Positions 48,001 to 57,540 of a DNA stretch of 64,000 nt are shown piece by piece. This stretch comes from Progne subis subis (Eukaryota; Chordata; Aves; Passeriformes; Hirundinidae). The stretch's first letter is position 1. Every line of letters starts with the position of its first letter. The stretch lies in the NCBI GenBank assembly GCA_022316685.1, contig JAKJHU010000151.1, positions 186,001-250,000 on the forward strand. The letters are read 5' to 3'. A model generated the notes under the pieces. The model was not told the origin of the DNA and searched no databases. It was given only the letters and a program-made list of their open reading frames with translations. The position numbers and the translations under genes are program-made.

Positions 48001-48019
48001 GGGCAGGGGCGGGCAGGGG
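48001..48019 (+). promoter_or_regulatory. G-quadruplex-forming motif in MAFA leader
   Basis: Four runs of three or four G with loops of one or two bases (GGGCAGGGGCGGGCAGGGG), beginning about a dozen bases after the inferred start site on the sense strand. It could fold in DNA or in the 5' end of the mRNA; this is inference. Confidence 0.5.
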
Positions 48020-48227
48020 AGCGGCCCCCGCCCCCAGGGCGCTGTGTCCCGGCGGGAGGAGGAGGAGGAGGCAGGAGAAGGCTCGGAGCCCGGGGAGGTG
48101 GGGCCGGGGCAGGTGCCAAGGGAGGCAGGAAGGGGCGGGCAGGGCGCTGCCCGCTCCTCGCCATTGGGAACCGGCCGCAGGCAGCGGCGGAGCCCGCCCG
48201 GCCCGAGCGCAGAGCCGTGGCGGCCGG

Positions 48228-48822
48228 AGGAGGGTCGCGGAGCCCGGCAGCAGAGCCCGGCTGCGGAGGGGAGCCGAGCCCCGACGGAGAGAGGTGGCTG
48301 CCCCGCAGCGGAGCCCCGGTTGCGGCTCCCGGAGCCCCGTGCCGGAGCCCGACTGAACCGCACCGCGAAGTCCCGTCGGAGGCGAGCACCGGAGCCCGGC
48401 TGAGCCCCGCAGCAGAGCCCCGGCAGAGGGTCCCGAAGCCCGGCTGAGCCCTGCAGCAGATCCCCATCTCGGACGCCGCTGAACCTTCCCGCAAAGTCCC
48501 ATCGCAGCGTCCCGGAGCCCCGCTGAGCCCCGCAGCGGATCCCGGTCGGAGCGCCCCGGAGCCCCGCTGACCGCCAGCGCAGAGCTCCGTCAGAAGGTCC
48601 CGTAGCCCGGCTGAAATCTCACCGCAAAGTCGCGTCGGGAGTTCCTGGTGCGCGGCTGAGCCCCGCAGCCGAGCCCGGCCGGAGGGTCCCGGAGCCCGGC
48701 AGCAGATCTCCGTCCGAGGGTCCCGGAGCCCCGCCGCACCCCGCGGCAAAGCCCCCTCGGAGGGTCCCGGAGCCCCGCCGATCCCCACGGCAAAGCCCCA
48801 TCGGAGGGTCCCGGAGCCCGGT
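48228..48822. repeat. ~44-bp GC-rich tandem repeat in MAFA leader
   Basis: Roughly a dozen degenerate copies of a unit starting GGTCCCGGAGCC, continuing through GAGCCCCGCAGC and ending CCCCGTCGGAG. The two cleanest adjacent copies (48718-48805) are both exactly 44 bases. Earlier copies carry substitutions and small deletions. On the minus strand the array opens a spurious 426-codon frame. Confidence 0.8.
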
Positions 48823-48924
48823 CTAGGCAGCCGCTGGCGCCGGAGCCCGCTCGGAGGAGGCTCCCGGAGCCCGCGGGACCCTCGGTGAGCGGCGGTGCCC
48901 AGGCGCTCCCGGCCCGGTCCCTCC

Positions 48925-48933
48925 ATGGACTGA
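48925..48933 (+). CDS. Two-codon upstream ORF (ATG-GAC-TGA) before MAFA
   Basis: ATG GAC TGA ends one base before the MAFA ATG (TGA G ATG). The uORF start has G at +4 but T at -3, so its context is intermediate. The MAFA start has G at -3 and G at +4, a strong context. Such minimal uORFs next to a main start typically favour leaky scanning or termination-reinitiation; the regulatory role is inference. Confidence 0.6.
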
Positions 48934-48934
48934 G

Positions 48935-49804
48935 ATGGCCTCGGAGCTGGCCATGAGCGGGGAGCTGCCCACGAGCCCCCTCGCCATCGAGTACGTGAAC
49001 GATTTCGACCTGATGAAGTTCGAGGTGAAGAAGGAGCCGGCGGAGGCGGAGCGGCTGTGCCACCGCCTGCCCGCCGGCTCCCTGTCGTCCACCCCGCTCA
49101 GCACGCCCTGCTCCTCCGTGCCTTCCTCGCCCAGCTTCTGCGCTCCCAGCCCCGGCGGGCAACCGGCCCCCGGCCCCCCGGCTACCGCGGCCGCTTCCCT
49201 GGGCTCCAAACAGCAGCTGGAGGAGCTGTACTGGATGTCGGGTTACCAGCATCACCTCAACCCCGAAGCTCTCAACCTGACGCCGGAGGACGCGGTGGAG
49301 GCGTTGATCGGTGCCCCTCACCATCATCATCATCACCACCAAGGCTACGAGCCCTTCCGACCTCAGCCGTTCGGGGGCGAGGAGCTGCCGCCGGCCGCCC
49401 ATCACCATCCCGGCCACCACCACCATCATCATCACCACCTACGCCTGGAGGACCGGTTCTCCGACGATCAGCTGGTGAGTATGTCCGTGCGGGAGCTGAA
49501 CCGGCAGCTGCGGGGCTTCAGCAAGGAGGAGGTGATCCGCCTCAAGCAGAAGAGGAGGACCTTGAAGAACCGGGGCTACGCTCAATCCTGCCGCTACAAG
49601 CGGGTCCAGCAACGGCACATCTTGGAGAACGAGAAATGCCAGCTGCAGAGCCAGGTGGAGCAGCTCAAGCAGGAGGTGACCCGCTTGGCCAAGGAAAGGG
49701 ATCTGTACAAAGAAAAATACGAGAAGTTGGCCGGCCGGGGCTTCCCGAGGGAGCCCTCCCCATCCGCCGCCCCAAAAGCCGCCACCGCTGACTTCTTCAT
49801 GTGA
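48935..49804 (+). CDS. MAFA: MAFA (L-Maf), large Maf bZIP transcription factor
   Basis: A complete single-exon frame of 289 residues. MafA is a nuclear bZIP activator binding MARE/RIPE3b elements; it drives insulin in beta cells and crystallin genes in avian lens (family knowledge). Residues 10-72 form the conserved transactivation region: [17 protein letters not shown], a sumoylation consensus VKKE at 31-34, and the phospho-cascade S49, T53, T57, S61, S65 in the same numbering as human. [15 protein letters not shown] segment 97-110 and [12 protein letters not shown] 115-126 follow. Histidine tracts are at 129-135 and 161-168. The extended homology region starts about 174 ([12 protein letters not shown]), the basic region is 201-223 with NRGYAQSCR, and the leucine zipper spans about 230-258. 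It ends TADFFM. Compared with human (about 350 residues) the Gly/Ala/His-rich middle is shorter. Met1 is chosen by conservation (ASELAM) and strong context; Met7 is a second in-frame ATG. Confidence 0.97.
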   Translation: MASELAMSGELPTSPLAIEYVNDFDLMKFEVKKEPAEAERLCHRLPAGSLSSTPLSTPCSSVPSSPSFCAPSPGGQPAPGPPATAAASLGSKQQLEELYWMSGYQHHLNPEALNLTPEDAVEALIGAPHHHHHHHQGYEPFRPQPFGGEELPPAAHHHPGHHHHHHHHLRLEDRFSDDQLVSMSVRELNRQLRGFSKEEVIRLKQKRRTLKNRGYAQSCRYKRVQQRHILENEKCQLQSQVEQLKQEVTRLAKERDLYKEKYEKLAGRGFPREPSPSAAPKAATADFFM

Positions 49805-51565
49805 GCCGGGCTGGTGGGATGGGGTGGGATCCCCTCTTTGTGTTTTGGTTTTTTTCCTTTTATTTATTTTTTTTTTTTTTTTCCCTCATGCGGGGAGAGC
49901 AAACCCGCCGCTTATATTTAAACAAAAGGAAAAAAAAAAAAAAAAAAAAAGAAAAAATTATTAAATCCCACTGAAATTTTTTGGGTTGGGGAAGTTGAAC
50001 TCCCTGCCTCCCAGCGCGCACCCACCCGGGGTGGGGGTCCCGGGGTGGGGGAGTGGGGGGCAGCCCTGCATGCGGGACGTGTACGGCCACCCGCCCCCCC
50101 ATTCCCGGGAGCATCCAGGTGGCTTCTCCCCACCTTTTCCTCCGGGTTTTCCCCCTCCACTGGGATTTTTATTCTCCGAGGGATCCCCACGGATCGGCCG
50201 GGGGGGTCCCCGGCAGCGCTGCGCCCTGCCCGGCCCCTCCGCCCACCCCCCCATTCCCGGCCGGCAAACCTGAGCCACCTTTAACTTATTCACCCTTGTA
50301 AATATGTAGAAAATTAGTTCGTTTTTTGCATTTTTTTTTTCTTTTATTTTTTTTTTTTCCTTGAGCCTATATTTTGCTTGGTGATTTACGACAAAAAGAA
50401 AACGAACAAAAAAAAAAAAAAGAAAAACCGACAAAAAAACCCTAAAATCCTTTAGAAAAGAGAAAAAAAAATTACACGAGTCTTAAAAAGTTTGTATGTA
50501 ATAGCATGCAAATAATATCCGAGTTAATTTAACGATGTTGGGAAGAAGCCGAATGCACTATATACAGGAATCGATTGGGTGAAATAATACTGTTTTATAG
50601 AGATTTAAAATTATCTATGCTCTTAAAAATAGTGGGGAGGGGAGGGAGGGGAAGAGGCAACAATTTTAGGGTGACCTGAAAGGCAATATAGTAATATATG
50701 GACTGCAAACGGTTGGCTGCTATCTCACTATGCACCAGATTTATTTATTAACCCTCGGGAAACGGAAGAAAAAAAAAAAAATCTTATTTTAACCTCGATG
50801 TTTGGAGAAAAAAAAAAAAAAAAGACAAAAAACCAGACGGCGAGAAAATGCACATTATTTGTTGTGGAAACAAGAGGAAAACAAAACAAAAACAAAAACG
50901 AGGATTAAGAATTTGTGCAATCGTTGGAGCGAAAGCGGGACCGATCCTGCGCGGAGGAGCGGGGCGGGTTTGTTTGTTTGTTTTTTTAAAAACGAGTTGC
51001 TTATTTAAAAAAGGAGAAAAAAAAAACTAAAAAAACAAATTTTTTTTTGATGGGGGTGAAAACAAAAGGGTCCTGCGGACAACGCTTGGAGCTTGGGAGC
51101 CTGGTGCATTTTAGGGACTGATCGTGCAAAGTGTTTTTAACGACCTGTTGTTTCGGTTTGTGACGGTTTTAATGATGTTGCATCAAGATAAAAACTTATA
51201 TTCAACTAGAGCCTGGGTCGGGTTTTCTCTCGACTTTTGGGGGGTCCCGCAGCATCGGGGTTTTGTTTGGGGGTTGTTTACTCTTCCCTTTGATTCCCGA
51301 AACCTTCCCCAAGCTCCCGCTGGGATAAGCCCGGTGTTGCGCTCTGCCCCATTGAACTCTTGGCTTTTCACTTTTCCTGCCTTGTTTTGTTTTGTTTTCC
51401 AGCCGGGTTCTGGGTGTTTTTTGGTTTTCTTTCCCGGCTGGAGGGTCCTGGAGACCTTCGTCCCCGCAGCTGCTGGAAAGTCACCGGATCCAGTTTGGTT
51501 CCAGCTCGTCCCAACGAGCCGCTGACTTGGTTATCAACGGTAATAAATGAATTTTTCTTTCCTCT
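49805..51565 (+). other. MAFA: MAFA 3' untranslated region
   Basis: AT-rich sequence with many homopolymer A and T runs (for example 49867-49882, 49928-49950, 50402-50420) and AU-rich stretches such as TTATTTATTAACC near 50741. These could confer message instability (inference). No repeat family was recognised. Likely end just after the AATAAA at 51542. Confidence 0.65.
51542..51547 (+). terminator. MAFA: Candidate MAFA poly(A) signal
   Basis: AATAAA in GGTAATAAATGA, followed within 30 bases by a T-rich stretch (TTTTTCTTTCC). It is the only canonical hexamer I could find on the + strand after the MAFA stop and before 52 kb. Confidence 0.6.
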
Positions 51566-54500
51566 TTTGGCTTCTCCCTCTTGAATTTTTAATTAAAAGA
51601 GCACCCCTTAACAAACCAAGCCCACACCTTCCCTAATCCAAGCCTTTGGGCTGGTGTTTTCCTGAGATTTTGGGGGTTTTTGTGACTTTTTAAGGATATT
51701 TCTCCCTTTGCTGTAAAACCCAAGCGCGGCTGCAGCTTTTCCCGGACTCTGCAGGACAAATTCCAACACAGTCCTTGGTCCGATGTATTTTTTGGGCATT
51801 TTATGTGATTTTTTTTAATATCTAGGTGTATTTTTCGTGCTATATTTTTGCCCAGGCTCAGCCGTGGCAGGTCCCCAAGCTGTGGCGTGTTCCCTCCTGC
51901 CGCTTCCATAAATCCCTGCCGTGCTCACGTAACCCCCTGGCTTTTCCTGGGATTTGTGGGGTGCCTTCGACTCCACAGCCCTTTGGTCTTGCCTTTTCTG
52001 CACCCCCAAACCCCACTCCCCTTTTTCTTCATCATTTTTTCCCGGCTTTTTTGATGCCTTACTCTGTGACCAGAGGGTTTTTGAGCAGCCCGAGCTTGGC
52101 TCAATATCGGACTTGGATTTTTGGGATGGGAGCTGGGATGCCAAGAGGGACATTTGTCCCAGGGCTGGATGAAAAGGGGGGTTTGGAAGGGGGTGGGATT
52201 CGCCCCCTATTCCTGTATTTATTCAGATCCAGGGAAACTTTGCAAACCTGGCTCTAGACTAGAATTAACCCGCACAGCCGCTCGCGGGACATCGCGCCCG
52301 CGAATATTTTGGAGGTGAATCACAGCTTCCTGGTGGGTTATTCCCTAATTTTCCTCCCAACATCCCATTCTCTTGGCATGTTTTTTGTGGGGAGAACACA
52401 TCCAGCTGCCAAATAAGAATTTGGGGAGGAAAAAAGTATTTGGGGCTTTTACCATCCTCAAACCAGCCTGGGGATCTCAGTCCCCGCTGTCTAAATCCTC
52501 ACTCCTGGACATTCCTGCGATCCTCATTCCCCGTGGGCACATCCTGGGGGTCACTGCCCCTTTTCCCAGCTGCGCTGGGGCTGGTTGGGGAAGCAGAGCT
52601 GACTCTGGGGGCTCTGTGGGGTTTTGGGGGAGCGCTGTCCCACGGGGTGTCACCCCAGCACCCGTGAGGTGACCGTGGTCATCTCCTTCTCTGGAATCCT
52701 TTCCCCACTTCCATGGCAGAGCGAAGGCAGCAATTTAGGATTCCCAAATTCCCCCCTTTGCCCTCTCCTTTTGGTTTTATTTTGGGGTGTAACAACCTGG
52801 GAAAGGTCCCAGATTATTCTGGCAGTCCCAGTATTATCTCTTCCTCTTTATCCCGAAGGGATCCCCAATTCCTTGATTTAATCTTTTTTTAGTTCCCCAT
52901 TGATTTTTTTTTTCCCCCCAAATCCTCCTTGAAATCCCCTAATAGCTGGAGCAGGATGTGAGGTGTTGTTGCCACCCATCAATGTTGGTCCTCCATGGTG
53001 GCCCCCATCCCACAGTTTTTTTGGGAGCTTTGGGGGTGGAATTTCACCCTTCTGCCCCATGACCCTGACTTTTCCCATGCTCCTGAAGCTCCCAGCTTTC
53101 TGGGATATGGCTTTGCTGAATAAATAATAAAAACTGAAGTGGTTTTAAGCCTAAATTTGGCTGGTTTATGACTCCTTTTTGGGGCTGAGCTCCCCCCTGC
53201 ACGTCGGGGTCTGGGTGGTCCCTGCTGGGGTTTGCAGCGGGTATTTTTTTGGGATGGCTGCGATATTTGCAGGATGGTGTGGGTGCATTCCAGGCGTGTT
53301 GGCGCATGTTTTGGGATGGGGAAGTGGCGGGACGGGGCTGTGTGTCGCCCGTGTGCCGCAGGACTGCGGACGTCTGCGGGTGCCACCGCGTCCTGCTGCA
53401 GGAGCGCGTGCGGCGTTTGGGGTCGCTCTGACCTGGTTTCAGGGCTTTTCCCCCCCTCGTTTTTCCCGATTCCCTGAGCGGGGCTGGAGCCTCCTTCTCC
53501 ATCACCCTGCTGCTTTTTTGGGGACTGCATGGGGTTGCAGGACACCAAACCCTCCTTCCTGTGAGGATCTGCAATCCCTCCGCTCGGGCATCTCCTGCGT
53601 CCTCAGCTCCATCCTCAGCCTGTTCCAGGGGTGAAAGCAGCAGCCCAATCCAACAGGATGCTCCAAGGGCTGCCTGGCAGTTGGGATGGGGGCATGGGGA
53701 CAAACCCTGGGGCTCCTCTTCGTGTCCCCCTCCTGCAGAGCTCCTCAACCTCATTTCAAAGCTTTTCCTGACTGTTGAAGGCCCCTGTGGGCATCGCTGA
53801 GCTGGGAAATGGCTGGAATTCCTCCAGCTTCCCAGCCCATGGGTTTTCCACGGGGCAGAGGGGTACACAGCAGTACCACGGAGCACCTTATCCATCGATG
53901 CTCGGGGTTGGAAACAGCCCCTGGCAAATCTCCCTTGAAGCAGTGCGGGGTGCTCCGTGCCATCTCCAGGGAGGAATTACCAGGGATCGCTGGAAATGGG
54001 TGGAAAACCACAAGAACACGATCAATGTGGCGTCTCCAAAGTGTCCCTCGCTCCATCCTCCTCAGGTATTGATGCTGCCACCCCACAGGTTTGTCACAAA
54101 AAGCGCTCCGGTGTCCCGCACAAATCGCGACATCTCCACAAATCCTGATGTCTCCGTAAGGTCAGAGCTCCAGATCCCGGAGCTCGATCCAGGTGGAAGC
54201 AGGTTGGGCTGCTGGGCATGGAGGAATCTGGGGTAATGTTCACTTAAAAAAGCAGGAGCTAATTCGAATGTCAGCCAAATTAATCCTGGACAAAAGAAAA
54301 TCTTGGATTTGGCTCCGAGCTCGGGGCTGAGACACTGTGAGCGGAGCCTGGGCTCGGTTTGGAGCTGGAATTTTTTGGCTCGGGTGGATCCTTATATTCC
54401 AGCTTGGCTGGAGTTGGATTTTTGCACATTCCCTCCTCTCAGTGCTCCGTGCCCAGCTACCTCCTCAATGTTCCCACGTCCCTGGGACACAAACACTGCC

Positions 54501-54844
54501 CTGCCCATGTTATATAAAAACATATTTATATCAAATAAATTTATCTCCATTTATCACCTTGCTATAACAAAGCTCTGCCATGGGATCACAGCTTTGGCAC
54601 TGCACGGCTCATCCTGAAGGCTGGAATTTTTTTTCCAGCTCTCTGCCTTCCCTCAGCCAGCGCATCCCAGTTCCACTGAAGTCATCCCTAAACTCAGCAG
54701 GAAGCGAGGTCCTTCCCGAAATCCAGGACATGGAAACCGCCCCCCCCCCCCCCGCAAACCTGTACAGGACCACAGCTGGGATTTTATCCTGAATTCCTTG
54801 GGTTTGGGTGGGTTTGCGTCACCCAGGGGTGCTGCTGCTGCTGT
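51566..54844. other. Intergenic, no feature recognised
   Basis: Unique sequence downstream of MAFA. Open frames here are short or lack splice and conservation clues. AATAAATAATAAAA near 53119 could be an isolated poly(A)-like motif. Confidence 0.6.
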
Positions 54845-55255
54845 GGGAATTGGGATGCAGGTGGTCGGATCCAGAATATGGGTGTGGGATGCAGGAAGAG
54901 GGATGTGGGATACAGGAGTGGGATGCACAGATACAGGACAGGGGATGCAGGATGCAGGATGTGGATGTGGGATAGGGGATGCAGGGATACAGGACACTGG
55001 ATGTGGGATGGAAGTAGTGGGATGCAGGAGGTGGGATGGAGGATTTAGGATGTGGGATGTCAGGTGTGAGGATACAGGAGACTGGATGTGGGATGCCAGT
55101 GATGGGATGCAGGGTGCAGGATGCAAGGATGGGGGAATACTGGATTTGGGATGCAGGATGCGGGGTAAAGGAGATGACAAATGGGATGTGAGAATTGGGA
55201 TGCAGGGTATGAGGCATAGGAGATGGGATATGGAATGTGGGATATAGGATGCTCC
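54845..55255. repeat. Degenerate GGGATGCAGGA minisatellite
   Basis: Many irregular copies of GGGATGCAGGATGTGGGATA-like units. A short outlier of the same type recurs at 55458-55500. Confidence 0.8.
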
Positions 55256-56382
55256 CTGCAGCAAGCCGTGTGCTGGCTGTCACTGCCCCTTGATCCAGGA
55301 GGAAAGGGAAGCTCTGGATCATGAGGGTCAAGAAGGAGCCTGGCACTGCTCAGCCCACCTTTCCCTGACCGGATAAACTCCATCAGGGATGCAACACTGG
55401 CAAATCCCAGGAATTCCTGATCATGCCCATCTGTGCCTGTGCAGGGCCTGGGATAAAGTGAGTGGGATATGGGATGCGAGCTGTGGGATGCACGATGCAC
55501 ATCCACGTGTGTGCAGGGAAAACAGCTCCACAGCCAAGTGGGAAACATTCCAGGGCAGCGTCAGTCCTCAGATCCAGAGGTGATCAGATCCCTTTGCTAT
55601 CTCAGCTGTCTGGGGAGTGCAGCTTTCCTTGGAGTCACCATCCCCAATGCCTGGGAATGCCCTCGTTCCCCACTCCATCCCCACAGCTCCCTATCCCTCC
55701 TCGCCAAGCTCCCAATTAAATCATCAGCTCAGTGTTTAATTACCCACACCACAAAACCCAAAGGTTCCTCGGGTTTTCAGGCCCCTCCAATCCTTCCTCT
55801 CCACGGATGAGAGTGGAAGGAAAGCAGAGGGAGCATCTTCCCACCCTCACCAGGTTATTTATTCATGGAGAAGGCCGAGGCTGGAGCACGGCTCCGGCAC
55901 AGCCCTGGCAGCTGGCGGCTCCCTGGGAGCTGTAATTTGCACAAGCAAAAATAAACTAATTGTTATTTTCCATTTACATAAAAGGAAGGGATGAGAGGTT
56001 GGGAGAGAGGGGGAAGGAGGCTGGGAATGCCAAGGGAATGTGCTGCCAACTCCATCTGGGAGGGCTGTGCCAAAGCACCGGCTCATTCCCTGCTCCTGTG
56101 GGGGCTCATCCTGCCTGTCTGGTTGCTGGAGGAGCTGAAATTTATGGGAATGATGGTACTGGACCCTCATCTTCCCCACCACAGAGTCAGGGCACACTTC
56201 CAGAGGTGTGAAGCCCATCCTGGTGAAGGTGCAACAACAGGAGAGGCAGGACAACCACTTCCATCAGCTGGATGGGAGGAAAAATCTGCTGGTGCCAGGA
56301 CAGACTTGAGGGATGGATGGAGATTTATTTGGAGTTTTCACTTTGGCTGTGGTGTGTGGATCCAAAAGAAGCGGCTGGGCAG
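55256..56382. other. Intergenic, little recognised
   Basis: Mostly unique sequence with a short outlier of the adjacent minisatellite (55458-55500) and an AT-rich patch AAAATAAACTAATTG near 55949. Confidence 0.6.
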
Positions 56383-56640
56383 AGAATCATGGAATGGTTT
56401 GGGTTGGGAGGGAACTTAAACATCATCCAGTTCCAACCTCCTGCCATGGGCTGGGACACTTTCTACTATCCCAGGTTGCTCCAAGCCCCATCCAACCTGG
56501 CATTGGACACTTCCAGGGATGGGGAAGCCACAGCTTTTCTGGGCAAACCTGTGCCAGGGTCTCACCACCCTCCCAAGGAAGAATTTCTTCCCCATATCCC
56601 ATCTCGCCCTGCCCTCTGGCAGTGGGAAACCTCAGATCTT
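56383..56640 (-). mobile_element. CR1 LINE 3'-end fragment, antisense
   Basis: GAGAATCATGGAATGGTTTG, ATCATCCAGTTCCAACCTCC, CCCAGGTTGCTCCAAGCCCC, the GGGCAAACCTGTGCCAGGG block and CCCTGCCCTCTGGCAGTG. Well preserved. Confidence 0.87.
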
Positions 56641-56807
56641 CAGGACTTTGACCCTTTTCCCAAGTGACCGTTGCTGAAGGGCAACTGTTGGGGATGTGCT
56701 TGTGGATCTGGGCTGGGGATGGAGGTGGGAGTGAGGATAAGCAGCAGAGGGGGATGGGAGTGCTCCGCTCTCATCAACTCTGTCCAAGGATTCTTTGGAC
56801 CAGGGAG

Positions 56808-56842
56808 GAAGAAGAAGAAGAAGAAGAAGAAGAAGAAGAAGA
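56808..56842. repeat. GAA trinucleotide run
   Basis: An uninterrupted (GAA)11-12, directly against a CR1 fragment. Confidence 0.9.
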
Positions 56843-57004
56843 GGTTTCCCAGGGAGGCTGTGGATTCCCCATCCCTGTAAGTGTCCAAAGCCGGGTTGGA
56901 TGAGATTGGAGCAACCTGGTCTAGTGGAAGAGGTCCATGCCTGCGGCAGCGTGGTCGGAATGAGATGTTCTTTAAGGTCCATTCCAACCCAAGCCATTCC
57001 ACCA
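56843..57004 (+). mobile_element. CR1 LINE 3'-end fragment, sense
   Basis: CAGGGAGGCTGTGGATTCCC, CCGGGTTGGATGAGATTGGA and CATTCCAACCCAAGCCATTC. It abuts the GAA run on its left and faces the antisense copy 200 bp away. Confidence 0.83.
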
Positions 57005-57119
57005 TTTTATGTGGACCACATCCATGACCTCACGCACTGGATGGAGTGGAGACTGGAGATGCTGCCACCAGCAGCATCAGGACAGGAGGGATCCCTCCAG
57101 TGCCACCACATCTTGGGAA

Positions 57120-57540
57120 CCTTTGTCATAACACTTGGAAGGAGGCATCGCGGGCGTTTAATTCCGATTTACGCCGACAGGTCCTGTCCGTTAATTAAAT
57201 ATCCATTGATTGTTCGAAGAACACTTCCTTGGGTTTATCGCGTTTCTCCGAGACAAATCAAATTGCCACGTCATTAACTTCCAGCTCTCCAATCCATACA
57301 TAATTACTGCCTTATTAATACCTCGGAGTTACGAGGAAGTTTGAGGCAATTAATATTTGCGGGATAGTTTGTATCAAGTTAATTCCGTCAGGGTTATGTT
57401 AATAATGCGGACATCTAATAAGCTGGATAATTAACATCTTTCTCGTTAGCATCTTCTCAGGTGCCAGTTAAATGTCAGGCCAGGCTTTGTGGCTGGGCTG
57501 CGTTTAATTAAACTCGTTATTACAGAGGGATTCATGGCTG
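57120..57540. promoter_or_regulatory. TAAT-dense candidate non-coding element downstream of MAFA
   Basis: About a dozen ATTA/TAAT cores in 420 repeat-free bases (for example CCGTTAATTAAATATCC, CATAATTACTGCC, CAATTAATATTTGCGGG, GGATAATTAAC, CGTTTAATTAAACTCG) together with retained CpGs. It contrasts sharply with the GC-rich minisatellite-laden flanks. Confidence 0.4.

Larger units (their letters stand above)
47988..48934 (+). other. MAFA: MAFA 5' untranslated leader (inferred)
   Basis: About 945 bases of very GC-rich sequence between the predicted start site and the MAFA ATG. It contains a G-quadruplex motif at 48001-48019 and a ~44-bp tandem repeat from about 48228 to 48822. I read every base for ATG on the + strand and found only one, at 48925. 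The transcription start is inferred from the TATA box, and an intron within the leader cannot be excluded (CGGTGAGC at 48892 is a possible donor). Confidence 0.6.
47760..49800. promoter_or_regulatory. MAFA: CpG island over MAFA promoter, leader and coding region
   Basis: CpG is dense and base composition strongly GC-rich throughout, in sharp contrast to the T/A runs on both sides (poly(T) to 47679, AT-rich 3'UTR from about 49855). This is typical of a developmental transcription-factor gene. The boundaries are estimated by eye. Confidence 0.8.

Noticed and set aside
47646..48926. 426-codon minus-strand frame (with overlapping 276- and 264-codon frames) antisense to the MAFA leader
   Set aside because: It is the 44-bp repeat read backwards. 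44 is not a multiple of 3, so the frame cycles through all three phases of a GC-rich unit that lacks stops. The product is Gly/Arg/Pro low-complexity and resembles no family.
48935..49791. 244-codon second frame over the MAFA coding region (starting 49057)
   Set aside because: A frame-shifted shadow of MAFA; all family similarity lies in the frame starting at 48935.
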